A DNA stretch of 64,000 nt from Paenibacillus glucanolyticus NBRC 15330. Its GTDB lineage: Bacteria > Bacillota > Bacilli > Paenibacillales > Paenibacillaceae. Positions 16,359 through 25,416 of the stretch are shown here, in pieces. Location of the stretch: the NCBI RefSeq assembly GCF_004000885.1, contig NZ_BIMC01000006.1, positions 1 to 64,000 of the forward strand. The letters run 5' to 3'. Below the pieces are notes generated by a model. It was not told where the DNA came from, did not search any database, and saw only the letters and a list, made by a program, of their open reading frames with translations. The position numbers were made by a program, and so were the translations under genes. Every line of letters starts with the position of its first letter. The stretch's first letter is position 1.

Positions 16359-18395
16359 ATGATTTTGTCAAAACGTATTCTTGTTGTCACTTCTTGTACT
16401 GGAGAGAAGTTACACAAACCGATAAATCAACTTGTATTTGATGATTTCAAAAATGAAAATGTATTGAAACAAAGAGAAGCAGAATTGTTGGAGTTCAAAG
16501 AACGTGCTGATGAAATGTATACAGGGAGTCAACACCTTGCGCTAATGAGTGGTATTAAAGAATACCGGAAACAAGGCGGGGAAATTGATCTTTGCATTAT
16601 TTCAGCGGGTTATGGTCTTTTGAATGAAGATGCGCAAATTGTTCCGTATGAAGTGACTTTTAATACAATGGACTCGCAGACTATAAAAAAATGGGCGCGT
16701 CAACTTGAAATTACACAAAATTTACAAAAGAAAGTTGCCGATTATAATCTTGTTTTTTTCTTGCTTGGAGACAAATACTTGCAAGCGGTGGAGTGGCCAT
16801 TAAAGTTACAAAGTAATCAAAAAGCGATCTTTTTTGCAGGAGCATCCAGTCGTTCTCGAATTCTAAACTGGGACGATTATCATGTATTAACTATTGGAGA
16901 AAAAGAAGCTAAAACGTTAAAATATGGTTTGATAGGAATCAAAGGGTATCTTTTTGCACATTTATTAAGGAATATTATTACATCTAACATAGATCAGAAG
17001 TGGAGTACAATAATGAATCATCCTGATCAGGTTAGAGAGTTTATTTTGGAATCAATTGATTCAACAAAACAACCTGAGTTATTTAGTGATTCATCTGAAA
17101 AAGAAGACTTATTACGGTTCTATAATGAAATGTTTCCTGTACCAGATGAGTTAGTGGCTATAAATTGCATTGAGGAACCCAGATTTTATCTTCCAGAGAA
17201 TGATGATAGAGTCGATCCAAATTATGACTTTATGGCTGATTTCTCTGAAAAAAACAGGAATCCATTAGAAAATGATGTGTATGCTCATCAGATTTTTGAA
17301 AGACCTCAGTTTGATGGACTGCTTGTTTCTAAAGTGAATATCGATAATGCTACTAAGCAAAAAAATCTGATGATTAATGATATGGGGTTACACGATTTTT
17401 ATCGACTACCTAGGGAATACCCGATTATGGGGGATTGTGGTGCCTTTAGTTATATTGATAAAGAAGTACCGCCGTATACGACTCAAGAGATTATAGATTA
17501 CTATCACAACCTGGGTTTTGATTATGGGGTGTCAATTGACCATCTAATAGTGGGTCCCTTCCAGAGAGATGAAAATATTAGAAACCGGCGTTATGAACTA
17601 ACCCTTACTATGGCGGAAGAGTTTATACGCATGTATAGGGAAAATAGGGAAACAAGTAACTATCAATTTCATCCGATAGGTATAGTCCAAGGATGGGACC
17701 CGCCTTCTTTCCGAAGAGCAGTAGAGCATCTTATTGGACTAGGTTATGACTATGTTGCCTTGGGTGGATTGGCTAGAGAACAATCCGAAAAAATATATGA
17801 AATTCTTAAAGAAATAGCACCTGTTATTCCTGATCCTACGTTTCGTATGCACTTGTTTGGGGTTGCACGAGATATGAAAACAATGGAATCATTCCATAAA
17901 CTGGGTGTTACTTCTTTTGACTCCTCTTCCCCTTTGAGAAGAGCGTGGTTAGGAACAGGGCATAACTATCATACCTTGAGTGGTAAACATTACACAGCGA
18001 TCAGAATACCCGAAGCAAAAGAAACGTCCGGAAGAGTAAAAAAAATGATGCAAAATAATGATGAGATTGAGTTTGATGATTATAAGAGGCTTGAACAGGG
18101 GGCATTAATCGCTTTAAGGGAATTCAGTGATGGAGAAAGAGAAATATCATCTACACTTGAAGCTATACTAGAATACGATAAAATTCTAGGGGAAAACCGT
18201 GAAGTGCATGAGGATCTCTACAGAGAGGTTTTGTCTGAACGTCCATGGGAACAATGTGATTGTAATATATGTAAGGAAATTGGAATTGATGTGATTGTAT
18301 TCAGAGGTAATAATAGAAACAGACGGAGAGGGTTTCATAATACACATGTCTACTACAGTCAAATCCAGGAATTGAAAAAACGGTGGAATAAATAG
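16359..18395 (+). CDS. dpdA: DpdA: DUF6884-TGT fusion, DNA deazaguanine transglycosylase
   Basis: This is a 678-aa two-domain protein. Residues 5-150 match the DUF6884 type (VVTSCTGEKL, LCIISAGYGLL, PYEVTFN). Residues about 330-670 are a TGT-like barrel: GDCGAFSY with Asp359 (general acid/base), SIDHLIVGP, GIVQGWD, ALGGLAREQ, and FGVARDM...SFDSSSPLR with Asp521 in the nucleophile position. Zinc ligands are Cys633, Cys635 and Cys638 in CDCNIC and a His at 660 or 663. DpdA proteins exchange guanine in DNA for preQ0. ATG 16359 is used; the longer frame starts at GTG 16341 without a ribosome binding site. All catalytic residues are intact. Confidence 0.85.
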   Translation: MILSKRILVVTSCTGEKLHKPINQLVFDDFKNENVLKQREAELLEFKERADEMYTGSQHLALMSGIKEYRKQGGEIDLCIISAGYGLLNEDAQIVPYEVTFNTMDSQTIKKWARQLEITQNLQKKVADYNLVFFLLGDKYLQAVEWPLKLQSNQKAIFFAGASSRSRILNWDDYHVLTIGEKEAKTLKYGLIGIKGYLFAHLLRNIITSNIDQKWSTIMNHPDQVREFILESIDSTKQPELFSDSSEKEDLLRFYNEMFPVPDELVAINCIEEPRFYLPENDDRVDPNYDFMADFSEKNRNPLENDVYAHQIFERPQFDGLLVSKVNIDNATKQKNLMINDMGLHDFYRLPREYPIMGDCGAFSYIDKEVPPYTTQEIIDYYHNLGFDYGVSIDHLIVGPFQRDENIRNRRYELTLTMAEEFIRMYRENRETSNYQFHPIGIVQGWDPPSFRRAVEHLIGLGYDYVALGGLAREQSEKIYEILKEIAPVIPDPTFRMHLFGVARDMKTMESFHKLGVTSFDSSSPLRRAWLGTGHNYHTLSGKHYTAIRIPEAKETSGRVKKMMQNNDEIEFDDYKRLEQGALIALREFSDGEREISSTLEAILEYDKILGENREVHEDLYREVLSERPWEQCDCNICKEIGIDVIVFRGNNRNRRRGFHNTHVYYSQIQELKKRWNK

Positions 18396-18406
18396 TGCGC
18401 AGTTAC

Positions 18407-18429
18407 GCCTTAGTGTGGTACACTAAGGC
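18407..18429. other. perfect hairpin between dpdA and next gene
   Basis: gccttagtgt (18407-18416) pairs with acactaaggc (18420-18429), with the loop ggt. A weak T-rich tract follows. It is a partial terminator or processing site within the operon. Confidence 0.6.
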
Positions 18430-18452
18430 ATATTTGCGTTGGGGGAAATTCC

Positions 18453-19247
18453 ATGGTTTTTACTTTTGAAAACGTAAGCAATTTAACCAGAAAGAATAAT
18501 GACGTTTATTTTGCGGTAATGCCATTAGGTGCGATTAAAGACTGGGGTTTTCCTATAATTCAGTCTGATGTAATTGGTGAAGACGTCATTTTAGTAAATT
18601 ATGATGCTGTGGTAAGTTTAATAAACAATAAGTTACAAGTGACGAACCCCCGGTTTACTTATAAATTGCCCAGCGGCAGTATAAGTGATGAATACGTCGT
18701 TCTAATTGTATCTGAAGCCCAGTATTTTCCTAGTTACTGTATGCATCAATTAATGTCTTTTGAGCGTTTCGAACGGTTGATTGAGAAGGGGGAGAAAATA
18801 AGCAGCAATTCCACTAAATTAATGACCACTAGATCACTGCATGATATTTTTAAGGATTTTCAAAGGTATCGAGTTGAACGGAGTTTATGTCCTCGATTAG
18901 CTAAAGATTTAATTAAGTATGTTGACTCAATAATGAATGATTATCCTGTACTAGGGTATCTTCCTGTAGCACAGAGGAAACAGTTCCGAAAAAAATCCAT
19001 TGCCGACTCAGCCATTGCTTGGTATTGCTATATTAGATATTTCATGGAGCAATGGACTGAGGATTCTCAGTTAACCAATCTGCCGCTGCCCCTACTCTCA
19101 AAAGAATTTCATTATGAAAATTGGAAAGGTCAGTTTTTTGACAGAGACAACCCAGTGTTATTTGTTAATAAAGGAAGTTATAAATTTAATGATGCACAAC
19201 GCGATTTAATATATGAAATATGGAGACAATGGATAAAAGAAGCCTGA
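18453..19247 (+). CDS. Dpd-island protein of unknown function, DpdC candidate
   Basis: This 264-aa soluble protein is not recognised from its motifs. Visible features are FAVMPLGAIKDWGFPI near residues 20-37, a beta-rich middle (DVILVNYDAVVSL, YVVLIVSEAQYFPSYC), and a Trp-rich end (FHYENWKGQFFDRDNPVLFVNKG). It directly follows dpdA and is closed by a terminator, so it belongs to the modification unit. In Salmonella, DpdC turns preQ0 in DNA into the 7-amido form and is of similar size; position makes this gene the best candidate, but this is inference only. GGGGGAAA precedes the ATG. Confidence 0.55.
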   Translation: MVFTFENVSNLTRKNNDVYFAVMPLGAIKDWGFPIIQSDVIGEDVILVNYDAVVSLINNKLQVTNPRFTYKLPSGSISDEYVVLIVSEAQYFPSYCMHQLMSFERFERLIEKGEKISSNSTKLMTTRSLHDIFKDFQRYRVERSLCPRLAKDLIKYVDSIMNDYPVLGYLPVAQRKQFRKKSIADSAIAWYCYIRYFMEQWTEDSQLTNLPLPLLSKEFHYENWKGQFFDRDNPVLFVNKGSYKFNDAQRDLIYEIWRQWIKEA

Positions 19248-19263
19248 TGGCTTCTTTTTTTTA
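19237..19263 (+). terminator. intrinsic terminator overlapping the stop codon
   Basis: aagaagcc (19237-19244) pairs with ggcttctt (19249-19256), followed by T to 19263. The stop codon TGA lies at the start of the loop. It ends the dpdA unit before the second TGT gene. Confidence 0.85.
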
Positions 19264-19308
19264 TTCCAAGAGTAGATGAGAGATGGTAAACTGTGCTAAA
19301 ATCAAATT

Positions 19309-19326
19309 ATCACGTATGATCACGTA
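19309..19326 (+). promoter_or_regulatory. direct repeat ATCACGTA before second TGT gene
   Basis: ATCACGTA occurs at 19309-19316 and 19319-19326, one helical turn apart, with a TATGAT -10-like element at 19315-19320. It may be a promoter with an operator for the second unit. No clear -35 box is seen. Confidence 0.35.
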
Positions 19327-19353
19327 ATATTTTTTGTGAAAGGAGATAAGAAT

Positions 19354-20286
19354 ATGGAATTTTATATTGGTTGGTCACACAGTGATGCAGTATTTTGTGA
19401 TTACTTTCCTCAATGTCCAGTTTTAATTAGTGCTATACCTGACAATAGAGGTGGGGTAAAAAGGTATAAAAATAAACCTAGCAAGCTAATACTAGACTGT
19501 GGATCAGTGTTTTATGTTAAACAAAAAATTAGGCCTCCACTAAAAGATGTTTTTGATATTCAACTCTCGATCTTAGAAGATTGCGAAAAAGAAGCAAATG
19601 TTCAAATGGTTCATTTTGATGAACCATTGTTAAATAAGTCCTCTTTATCTGAACGTTACATGGCGATAGAAAGAACGCTATTTAACGCTTATGAGTATTT
19701 CAATATTTTTCATAAGTGTAATCTTCCGAAATATGTTCAACCAATGGGAGTCATCCAAGGTTATGACCAAGCTAGTATTGAGTTCTCTGCATATGAACTG
19801 ATCAAGATGGGGTATACCAAATTTGGAATTGGATCGTTACTTTTTAAACATCAGACGCACCAAATTGAAATGATCAGAAGTGCTGCAGATGTTGTTGGGT
19901 CTTCAAACTTACATGTCTTTGGAGTAACAGGGATTCCCCAACTTAGTGCAATGGTTGATATTGGTGTAAATTCATTTGATTCAACACGACCAACGATGGC
20001 AGCTGCGTTCTTTCAAGTGTTCTACAGCAGACCATTTAGAACCTTTTTCCTCTCAGAATCTCGAGCTAAACCCACAAGTCCACGATTGGAAAATCCGCTT
20101 AATTGTGAATGCCCTGTATGTGAAAATGATGCAAAACAGATCTTAGTCCCATCCCCAAGAGAATATATGAAGTTAAGATCAATCCATAACTATTACCACT
20201 TACTTAGAACGTTTAACGATATTTTAGAAAATAAGAAGAGGAGGAGCGAGCATGTTGTTTCAAATGTGCTACGGACCGGAAATTGA
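19354..20286 (+). CDS. second TGT-like protein (DpdA paralogue, no DUF6884)
   Basis: This 310-aa single-domain TGT-like protein has LDCGSV with Asp48, VHFDEPLL, GVIQGYD with Gln135, FGVTGIP, and NSFDSTRPT with Asp209 in the nucleophile position. Zinc ligands Cys251, Cys253 and Cys256 (CECPVC) and His278 are present. It therefore keeps the apparent catalytic set of tRNA-guanine transglycosylases, unlike inactive partner subunits. It lacks the N-terminal DUF6884 domain of DpdA. ATG 19354 has AAAGGAG 8 bases upstream. Its 3' end overlaps the next gene by 35 bp. It could act on DNA with its own DpdG/DpdH pair, or form a heterodimer with DpdA. Confidence 0.8.
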   Translation: MEFYIGWSHSDAVFCDYFPQCPVLISAIPDNRGGVKRYKNKPSKLILDCGSVFYVKQKIRPPLKDVFDIQLSILEDCEKEANVQMVHFDEPLLNKSSLSERYMAIERTLFNAYEYFNIFHKCNLPKYVQPMGVIQGYDQASIEFSAYELIKMGYTKFGIGSLLFKHQTHQIEMIRSAADVVGSSNLHVFGVTGIPQLSAMVDIGVNSFDSTRPTMAAAFFQVFYSRPFRTFFLSESRAKPTSPRLENPLNCECPVCENDAKQILVPSPREYMKLRSIHNYYHLLRTFNDILENKKRRSEHVVSNVLRTGN

Positions 20287-21028
20287 AGTGATTTACGAAA
20301 ATTTAAGAACTAATCCAGGACTGGATTTAAAGAAGTTAAAAGCAAAATTTCAGCATGTGGACAGCGGGGACATCACATCTTTAATTGAATGCGGTTTGAC
20401 CGTATTAGAGGATTTACAGTTTGTATATAAAGACAAATGTAAATATTTTGTTCTACAAGACAAACCATGGTGCAACAAAGAGGTTTTATTAAAATTAAGG
20501 AAACTTTCAATTTCTGAAGATCTACCTAGCGATTCGCTTGATAAAATATTTGCTTCCCTATTTGAACAATTATTTGTCAAGCCGGATAGATTGTTTGTTA
20601 GCAATATTCACTACCAAATCAATAGCCAATTAATGAAAACATTAGTTGGGCATGAGAAAGTTAATGCATGGAAGCGAATGATGGAATGCTGGGGATTGGG
20701 TAGACGTATATATTCAGGCTTCTATGCACTTCCACAGCTTTCGTTAATGAAAAGTATCATTAAGGGGAATGAGGCATGGGAGGGCGGATTGCATCCGTTT
20801 TGTGAAAATATTATTCATCCGGTCATACCATGTTTAACAGCGGAAGGAAATATATACAGAGGGGTTATCTTTTCTTTAATGGCATTACATCAAGAAGGGG
20901 TGTTGGAACTGAGTTACATGCAAGATTTACACTATAAGTCATATGGTCCCAAAAATGAATTAAATTGGATTAAGGTGGAGAGGAGATGTGATTTAAATGA
21001 TGCCCTGTCTCAACAAAAATTCGCTTAA
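20252..21028 (+). CDS. DpdG-like protein (second copy)
   Basis: This 258-aa protein parallels DpdG of the same island in layout and in several places. W...CWGLGRRIYSGFYALPQLS corresponds to W.LYLGFTTRILKQLIPDPT; ALHQEGVLEL to RLQDEGIVDL; both end in a strand with an aromatic (NWIKVER; YSEITW). The N-terminal 90 residues look like a winged-helix. It overlaps the TGT-like gene upstream and the large ATPase gene downstream, just as dpdG overlaps dpdH. Function of DpdG is unknown beyond a need in restriction. AAGAGGAGG lies before the ATG. Confidence 0.6.
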   Translation: MLFQMCYGPEIEVIYENLRTNPGLDLKKLKAKFQHVDSGDITSLIECGLTVLEDLQFVYKDKCKYFVLQDKPWCNKEVLLKLRKLSISEDLPSDSLDKIFASLFEQLFVKPDRLFVSNIHYQINSQLMKTLVGHEKVNAWKRMMECWGLGRRIYSGFYALPQLSLMKSIIKGNEAWEGGLHPFCENIIHPVIPCLTAEGNIYRGVIFSLMALHQEGVLELSYMQDLHYKSYGPKNELNWIKVERRCDLNDALSQQKFA

Positions 21029-24000
21029 ACTTTTAGTAGGAACTGCAGACGAGCGCTATGACCAATCGCCTGAGTATTTTAGAAAGACCCATTTCCCTCA
21101 AGTAATGCATAGATTTAATGACAATCAACTGATCGCCGAGGTTACGGAAGGCGAATTGCTGGAAGAACTCAAGGAAGTTGATTCTGATGGCAACAGGGTT
21201 TATTTAGTATTTGGTTCGACGGGATCAGGGAAATCTGAACTGCTTCGTTGGCTAAAAGATAAATGGTTAGTGGAGGTATCTGAACGACCGGTGGTACGAA
21301 TTTCACGGACAGAGTTAAACCCTCAGACACTAATCAAAAAATGTTTAAACGCATTAAATTTGTCTTTAGATGTTTGTATTGACGAAGATAAGTGGGGGCT
21401 ATTACTTAAAAAGCCTATTACGCTTGTTAACCAAATGGTCTGGACGGCACTTGCCGAATCGCTAGAATCAGATGAGGAAATTGTTCCAGCAGCACTATTG
21501 TTGAGATCAATAATTGAGAAGAATATTATTGAATTTACTTCTCAAGTTAAACGAGGAAGAATCAAAAAACCACTAGAAGTTCTACATCGTGAGCAATTCG
21601 AATCGTTACTTGCTAACACGACTGTTAATATCCCCCTGGAGTATGCAACATTTCGACAAACACTTTCTCGGAAACTGGACCATTTTCTGTTTGAAGGACG
21701 GGACATTGGAACCCTGTTTAAACAATTATCCCAGCAGATAAAAAGCAAGGGTATCCGTCCATTGCTACTCATTGACGATCTTGTTCAATCGGTTAATATT
21801 TACGCAACCAATATATTGGATCAACTTATTACATTAGAAGAGGGGAATTGGGATGTAGTAATTGGTCTAACGCCTGGCGCGGTTCAGGATACAGAACAAG
21901 GATTCAGTCTTACACAAAGAATCCAAAATCTTGACACCATAAATGACCGGGTAAAAAAGTTATGGCTATCTGACGAATCAGGGAAAGACTTTTTCAACCT
22001 AGATCGTGGACAAGTAATACCTTATATGGCTAAGTACCTTACACAGTTGAAAGCAACACAAGGCTTTAAATGCGCTCCTGAGTGTCCGTACTACGACCAA
22101 TGTTCAAGTATTACCACAGAATCAAGTGAGATTGAATCTAAATTAAATGATATTGAAGTTCAGTTGCTTCCATTTAATAGCCATATGTTAAGGAGAACGT
22201 ATGATGCAATTCCAATGGGAAAAGGGAAATTACGTTACATGATTTTGAATAGTAAAGAAGTTATTCGCTTTTTTCTAAGAGGTAAGAAAGATATTAGTAG
22301 AATACTTCCTATAATAAGGAGGGAGATGTTCGCTGAGCATTCGGATGTTTTTATCAAAACTCTCGCAGAATGGTATGCCTCTGAAGAAGCGGAGAAGATT
22401 ACAATTTCAGAACCTGTATTAAGGTATTTTGGATATAAGGATAATCAAATCACTGTGAAACTAAATAGTGTTGGAAGTAGCTTAAGAGAGGAGCAGCAAT
22501 TTCTTGATGAGCCGAAAAAAGATAGTAATAATGGTTTCAATGAAAAGGCAGTGGTTAGAGATTGGGTAGAAGGAAGAGATGTAAATGAAGAATTATTATT
22601 GCCGGTTAGATCCGGGGTAGCTGCATTGGTTCATGATGCTGTAAAGGGAATTCATATGTCCCGTTCATTCACATCCAAAACTTCATCATCCATTCAGCGA
22701 AATGAAGTTGTGAATCGAACAAGGTATCCGATTACACTCCAGAATAACAAGGATGAGTCTACAATAAGCGTCAGCAGAGGATTTACTGCTATTCAAATTG
22801 CCAACTTTCAAACCATGAAGTATTCAGAAAAGGTAAGGATATTTCAGAAAAATTCCAATGAATATGAAATTGCTAAATGGATACATCAAGCAGAGTCAAT
22901 CCATGATGAATGGCTTAATTCTCTTGAACAGGCTCTTGGGTTGAATCTTCCTGTATTTGTGTACGGTATGAAAAACTGGGTTCAAAATGCTCAAATATAC
23001 AGCAAATCATCTTGGGCCTCAAATGTAATTGAATATTCTCCATTCCGAACAGAATTATTAGCTCTTCTTGAGGATTGTTATTCAGATTGGTACTTGTTAC
23101 GTGATAACTTTTTTCAGCCGCCTAGTAAAGCGGTTTTGACGAATGAAGAATTTGATTATTGGTTTATGAATCTTGTGCCATCGAAAATCTTAGAAAACTA
23201 CCAAATTGGAGATACTACTCTAAGGGTATTTCTATCCCAATTGAAAGAAAGTTACCATAAATACTTTGAATTACTTCAAGAGAGCTTTAAGCAGTCACTC
23301 GAAAAAAGGATGAACATGATTCCATTTTTACTTGGTTCCAATAATTTGAAATTGATAGAACTTGCTGAACAAATTAAAGCTTTTAGCGGGAAGAAGAGTA
23401 TTACACAACATGACTTTGTTGCTTACACTTTGCTGGAACAAGAATTGGATGATCAAGCACTCGCCGCTCAATATAAAAGTGCTACTAATTTATTTAATGA
23501 GTTAAGGCAGTTGAGTAAACATTTTGACGAGATAATGCTTGAAGTTGCAAATCTTCTCACTGAGAGTTGTGCGCAAACAAACTATAGACAAGAAGAAGCG
23601 AAGATCAATGAAAAGGACGAAGTAATCTGGTCTGAATTAGAGGCGAGTAAAGCTAACTTAATAATTATTATTCAGGAATTGGAAAGTTTGAAAAACTGCC
23701 TTGCTCTTACTCCACGAAATTTAGTGAAGTATCTGCTGGATCTTCAAATTAAGTTAGGGGATTTAGAGCATATAAAGAAACTCCTGATTAGATTGGGGAA
23801 TGGTGTAAATCGTCTAGGGAAAAAGAAACATATTGGTGCTGAGTTGAGTTCCTTAATTGCTGAATGGCAATCTATAGATTTCTATGAATTAAGAGAGCGG
23901 GTCGAAAGAAAACTTCAACATGAGCAGACCAAATTGCACCTTCTTCAAGTAATCAGAAATGATTTTGATTGTGAAGATGTTGAAAGTATCTGTCACCTAC

Positions 24001-24188
24001 TAGAAAAAATCAACGAAAGCCCACAAATTAGGCCCTCCATAAAACGGCATATCCGATTACTTATCGAAAATGGATATAGTACACTTCCTCCAATACAATG
24101 GAAGCGTCTGCTGGATGAGATTAAAGAAAAATTCCCCAACTTGTTTGATGTTGTAGAGATTAGATTAGTTGTTGGAGACGATAAATAG
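20997..24188 (+). CDS. DpdH-like P-loop ATPase (second copy)
   Basis: This 1063-aa ATPase has Walker A GSTGSGKS (about residues 73-80, followed by ELLRWL) and Walker B LLLIDDL (about 256-262). A Cys cluster CAPECPYYDQC (about 358-368) is followed by LPFNSHMLRRTYDA. The large helical C-terminal region has coiled-coil-like stretches. DpdH of the same island has the same order: GESGTGKSHLIRWL, LLIEDF, CEDCSFVESC, YPFNKKALQIMYK. So the two are paralogues with low identity. The gene closes the second TGT-DpdG-DpdH unit; queC follows after 68 bp. Confidence 0.7.
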   Translation: MMPCLNKNSLKLLVGTADERYDQSPEYFRKTHFPQVMHRFNDNQLIAEVTEGELLEELKEVDSDGNRVYLVFGSTGSGKSELLRWLKDKWLVEVSERPVVRISRTELNPQTLIKKCLNALNLSLDVCIDEDKWGLLLKKPITLVNQMVWTALAESLESDEEIVPAALLLRSIIEKNIIEFTSQVKRGRIKKPLEVLHREQFESLLANTTVNIPLEYATFRQTLSRKLDHFLFEGRDIGTLFKQLSQQIKSKGIRPLLLIDDLVQSVNIYATNILDQLITLEEGNWDVVIGLTPGAVQDTEQGFSLTQRIQNLDTINDRVKKLWLSDESGKDFFNLDRGQVIPYMAKYLTQLKATQGFKCAPECPYYDQCSSITTESSEIESKLNDIEVQLLPFNSHMLRRTYDAIPMGKGKLRYMILNSKEVIRFFLRGKKDISRILPIIRREMFAEHSDVFIKTLAEWYASEEAEKITISEPVLRYFGYKDNQITVKLNSVGSSLREEQQFLDEPKKDSNNGFNEKAVVRDWVEGRDVNEELLLPVRSGVAALVHDAVKGIHMSRSFTSKTSSSIQRNEVVNRTRYPITLQNNKDESTISVSRGFTAIQIANFQTMKYSEKVRIFQKNSNEYEIAKWIHQAESIHDEWLNSLEQALGLNLPVFVYGMKNWVQNAQIYSKSSWASNVIEYSPFRTELLALLEDCYSDWYLLRDNFFQPPSKAVLTNEEFDYWFMNLVPSKILENYQIGDTTLRVFLSQLKESYHKYFELLQESFKQSLEKRMNMIPFLLGSNNLKLIELAEQIKAFSGKKSITQHDFVAYTLLEQELDDQALAAQYKSATNLFNELRQLSKHFDEIMLEVANLLTESCAQTNYRQEEAKINEKDEVIWSELEASKANLIIIIQELESLKNCLALTPRNLVKYLLDLQIKLGDLEHIKKLLIRLGNGVNRLGKKKHIGAELSSLIAEWQSIDFYELRERVERKLQHEQTKLHLLQVIRNDFDCEDVESICHLLEKINESPQIRPSIKRHIRLLIENGYSTLPPIQWKRLLDEIKEKFPNLFDVVEIRLVVGDDK

Positions 24189-24256
24189 TCAACTTTCGAT
24201 AAGGTAGCACATCTGTTAACATTAAAATGAGACTGGTAAGAAAGTAGGTTAAGCAA

Positions 24257-24928
24257 ATGGATAAAAAAAACAAAAAAGCCGTTGTAGTATTTAGTGGCGG
24301 TCAAGATAGTACAACTTGTTTGTTTTGGGCAATGAAGCAATTTGATGAGGTGGAGGCTGTCACCTTCAATTATGGTCAAAGGCATGCATTAGAAATTGAA
24401 TGTGCTAATCAAATTGCTGATGAATTAGGAGTAAAATGGACTTTACTTGATATGAGCCTACTCGGCCAATTAACTCAAAATGCGTTGACACGTGATGATG
24501 TAGAAATTGTTCATAATGATGGCGAACTTCCAAGTACATTTGTAGAAGGACGAAACCACTTGTTTTTAAGTTTCGCGGCGGTCTTTGCTAAAGGAGTAGG
24601 GGCTCGACATATTGTAACAGGTGTATGCGAAACAGATTTCAGTGGCTATCCCGACTGCAGGGATGATTTCGTTAAATCTCTAAATGTAACGTTAAATTTA
24701 GCGATGGATCATAACTTTATCATTCATACTCCGTTGATGTGGATTAATAAAGCAGAGACGTGGGAGATGGCTGATCAGTTAGGTGCTTTTGAATTTGTAC
24801 GTAAGAAGACATTAACCTGCTATAACGGGGTTATCGGGGATGGTTGTGGTAATTGTCCGGCTTGTCAGTTGAGAAAAGCTGGTCTGGATACTTTTTTACA
24901 GACAAGAAATTTGGAGCAAATGTCATGA
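24257..24928 (+). CDS. queC: 7-cyano-7-deazaguanine synthase QueC
   Basis: This 223-aa enzyme has the ATP PP-loop [16 protein letters not shown] (about residues 10-25), [16 protein letters not shown] and the C-terminal zinc Cys set [17 protein letters not shown] (from Cys188). It converts CDG to preQ0 with ammonia and ATP, the last step before use by DpdA. The stop overlaps the start of queD (ATGA), so translation is coupled. As an in-island copy it most likely serves DNA modification. Confidence 0.93.
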   Translation: MDKKNKKAVVVFSGGQDSTTCLFWAMKQFDEVEAVTFNYGQRHALEIECANQIADELGVKWTLLDMSLLGQLTQNALTRDDVEIVHNDGELPSTFVEGRNHLFLSFAAVFAKGVGARHIVTGVCETDFSGYPDCRDDFVKSLNVTLNLAMDHNFIIHTPLMWINKAETWEMADQLGAFEFVRKKTLTCYNGVIGDGCGNCPACQLRKAGLDTFLQTRNLEQMS

Positions 24929-25416
24929 ATAAAGTACCAGGACAATTTGTCATTGTAGATGCATTGCAAAAGTTTGGAATGGATATTACTGAAAATCAGT
25001 TAAAATATCATCAGCGCAGAGTATTGGTCAGTAAGGAATTCACTTTTGACGCCGCGCATCATTTACATGCTTATGAAGGCAAATGCAAAAATCTACATGG
25101 CCATACCTATAAGGTGGTTTTTGGAATAAGTGGCTATACAAATGAGATTGGCCTGACGATAGACTTTAGCATGTTGAAAACAATTTGGCGTGAGCAAATT
25201 GAACCATTCTTAGACCACAGATATCTAAATGAAACATTGCCATTAATGAACACGACTGCGGAAAACATAGTTGTTTGGCTGTATGAGCAGATGGAAGCGG
25301 CACTAAGTACGGAAAAATACTCATCAAAAGAAGTGGACGCAAGAACTGAGTTTGTAAGGTTATTCGAAACGCCAACCAGCTATGCTGAAGCAAGACGGGA
25401 GTGGATGGCAGATTGA
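24925..25416 (+). CDS. queD: 6-carboxytetrahydropterin synthase QueD
   Basis: This 163-aa PTPS-family enzyme has [16 protein letters not shown] and [10 protein letters not shown] with the zinc His residues and catalytic Cys. Further motifs are [17 protein letters not shown] and [10 protein letters not shown]. It makes CPH4 from dihydroneopterin triphosphate. ATG 24925 overlaps the queC stop and has GGAG 8 bases upstream; an upstream in-frame start at 24853 lies deep in queC. A 30-residue N-terminal extension ([15 protein letters not shown]) precedes the usual QueD start. Confidence 0.92.
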   Translation: MNKVPGQFVIVDALQKFGMDITENQLKYHQRRVLVSKEFTFDAAHHLHAYEGKCKNLHGHTYKVVFGISGYTNEIGLTIDFSMLKTIWREQIEPFLDHRYLNETLPLMNTTAENIVVWLYEQMEAALSTEKYSSKEVDARTEFVRLFETPTSYAEARREWMAD

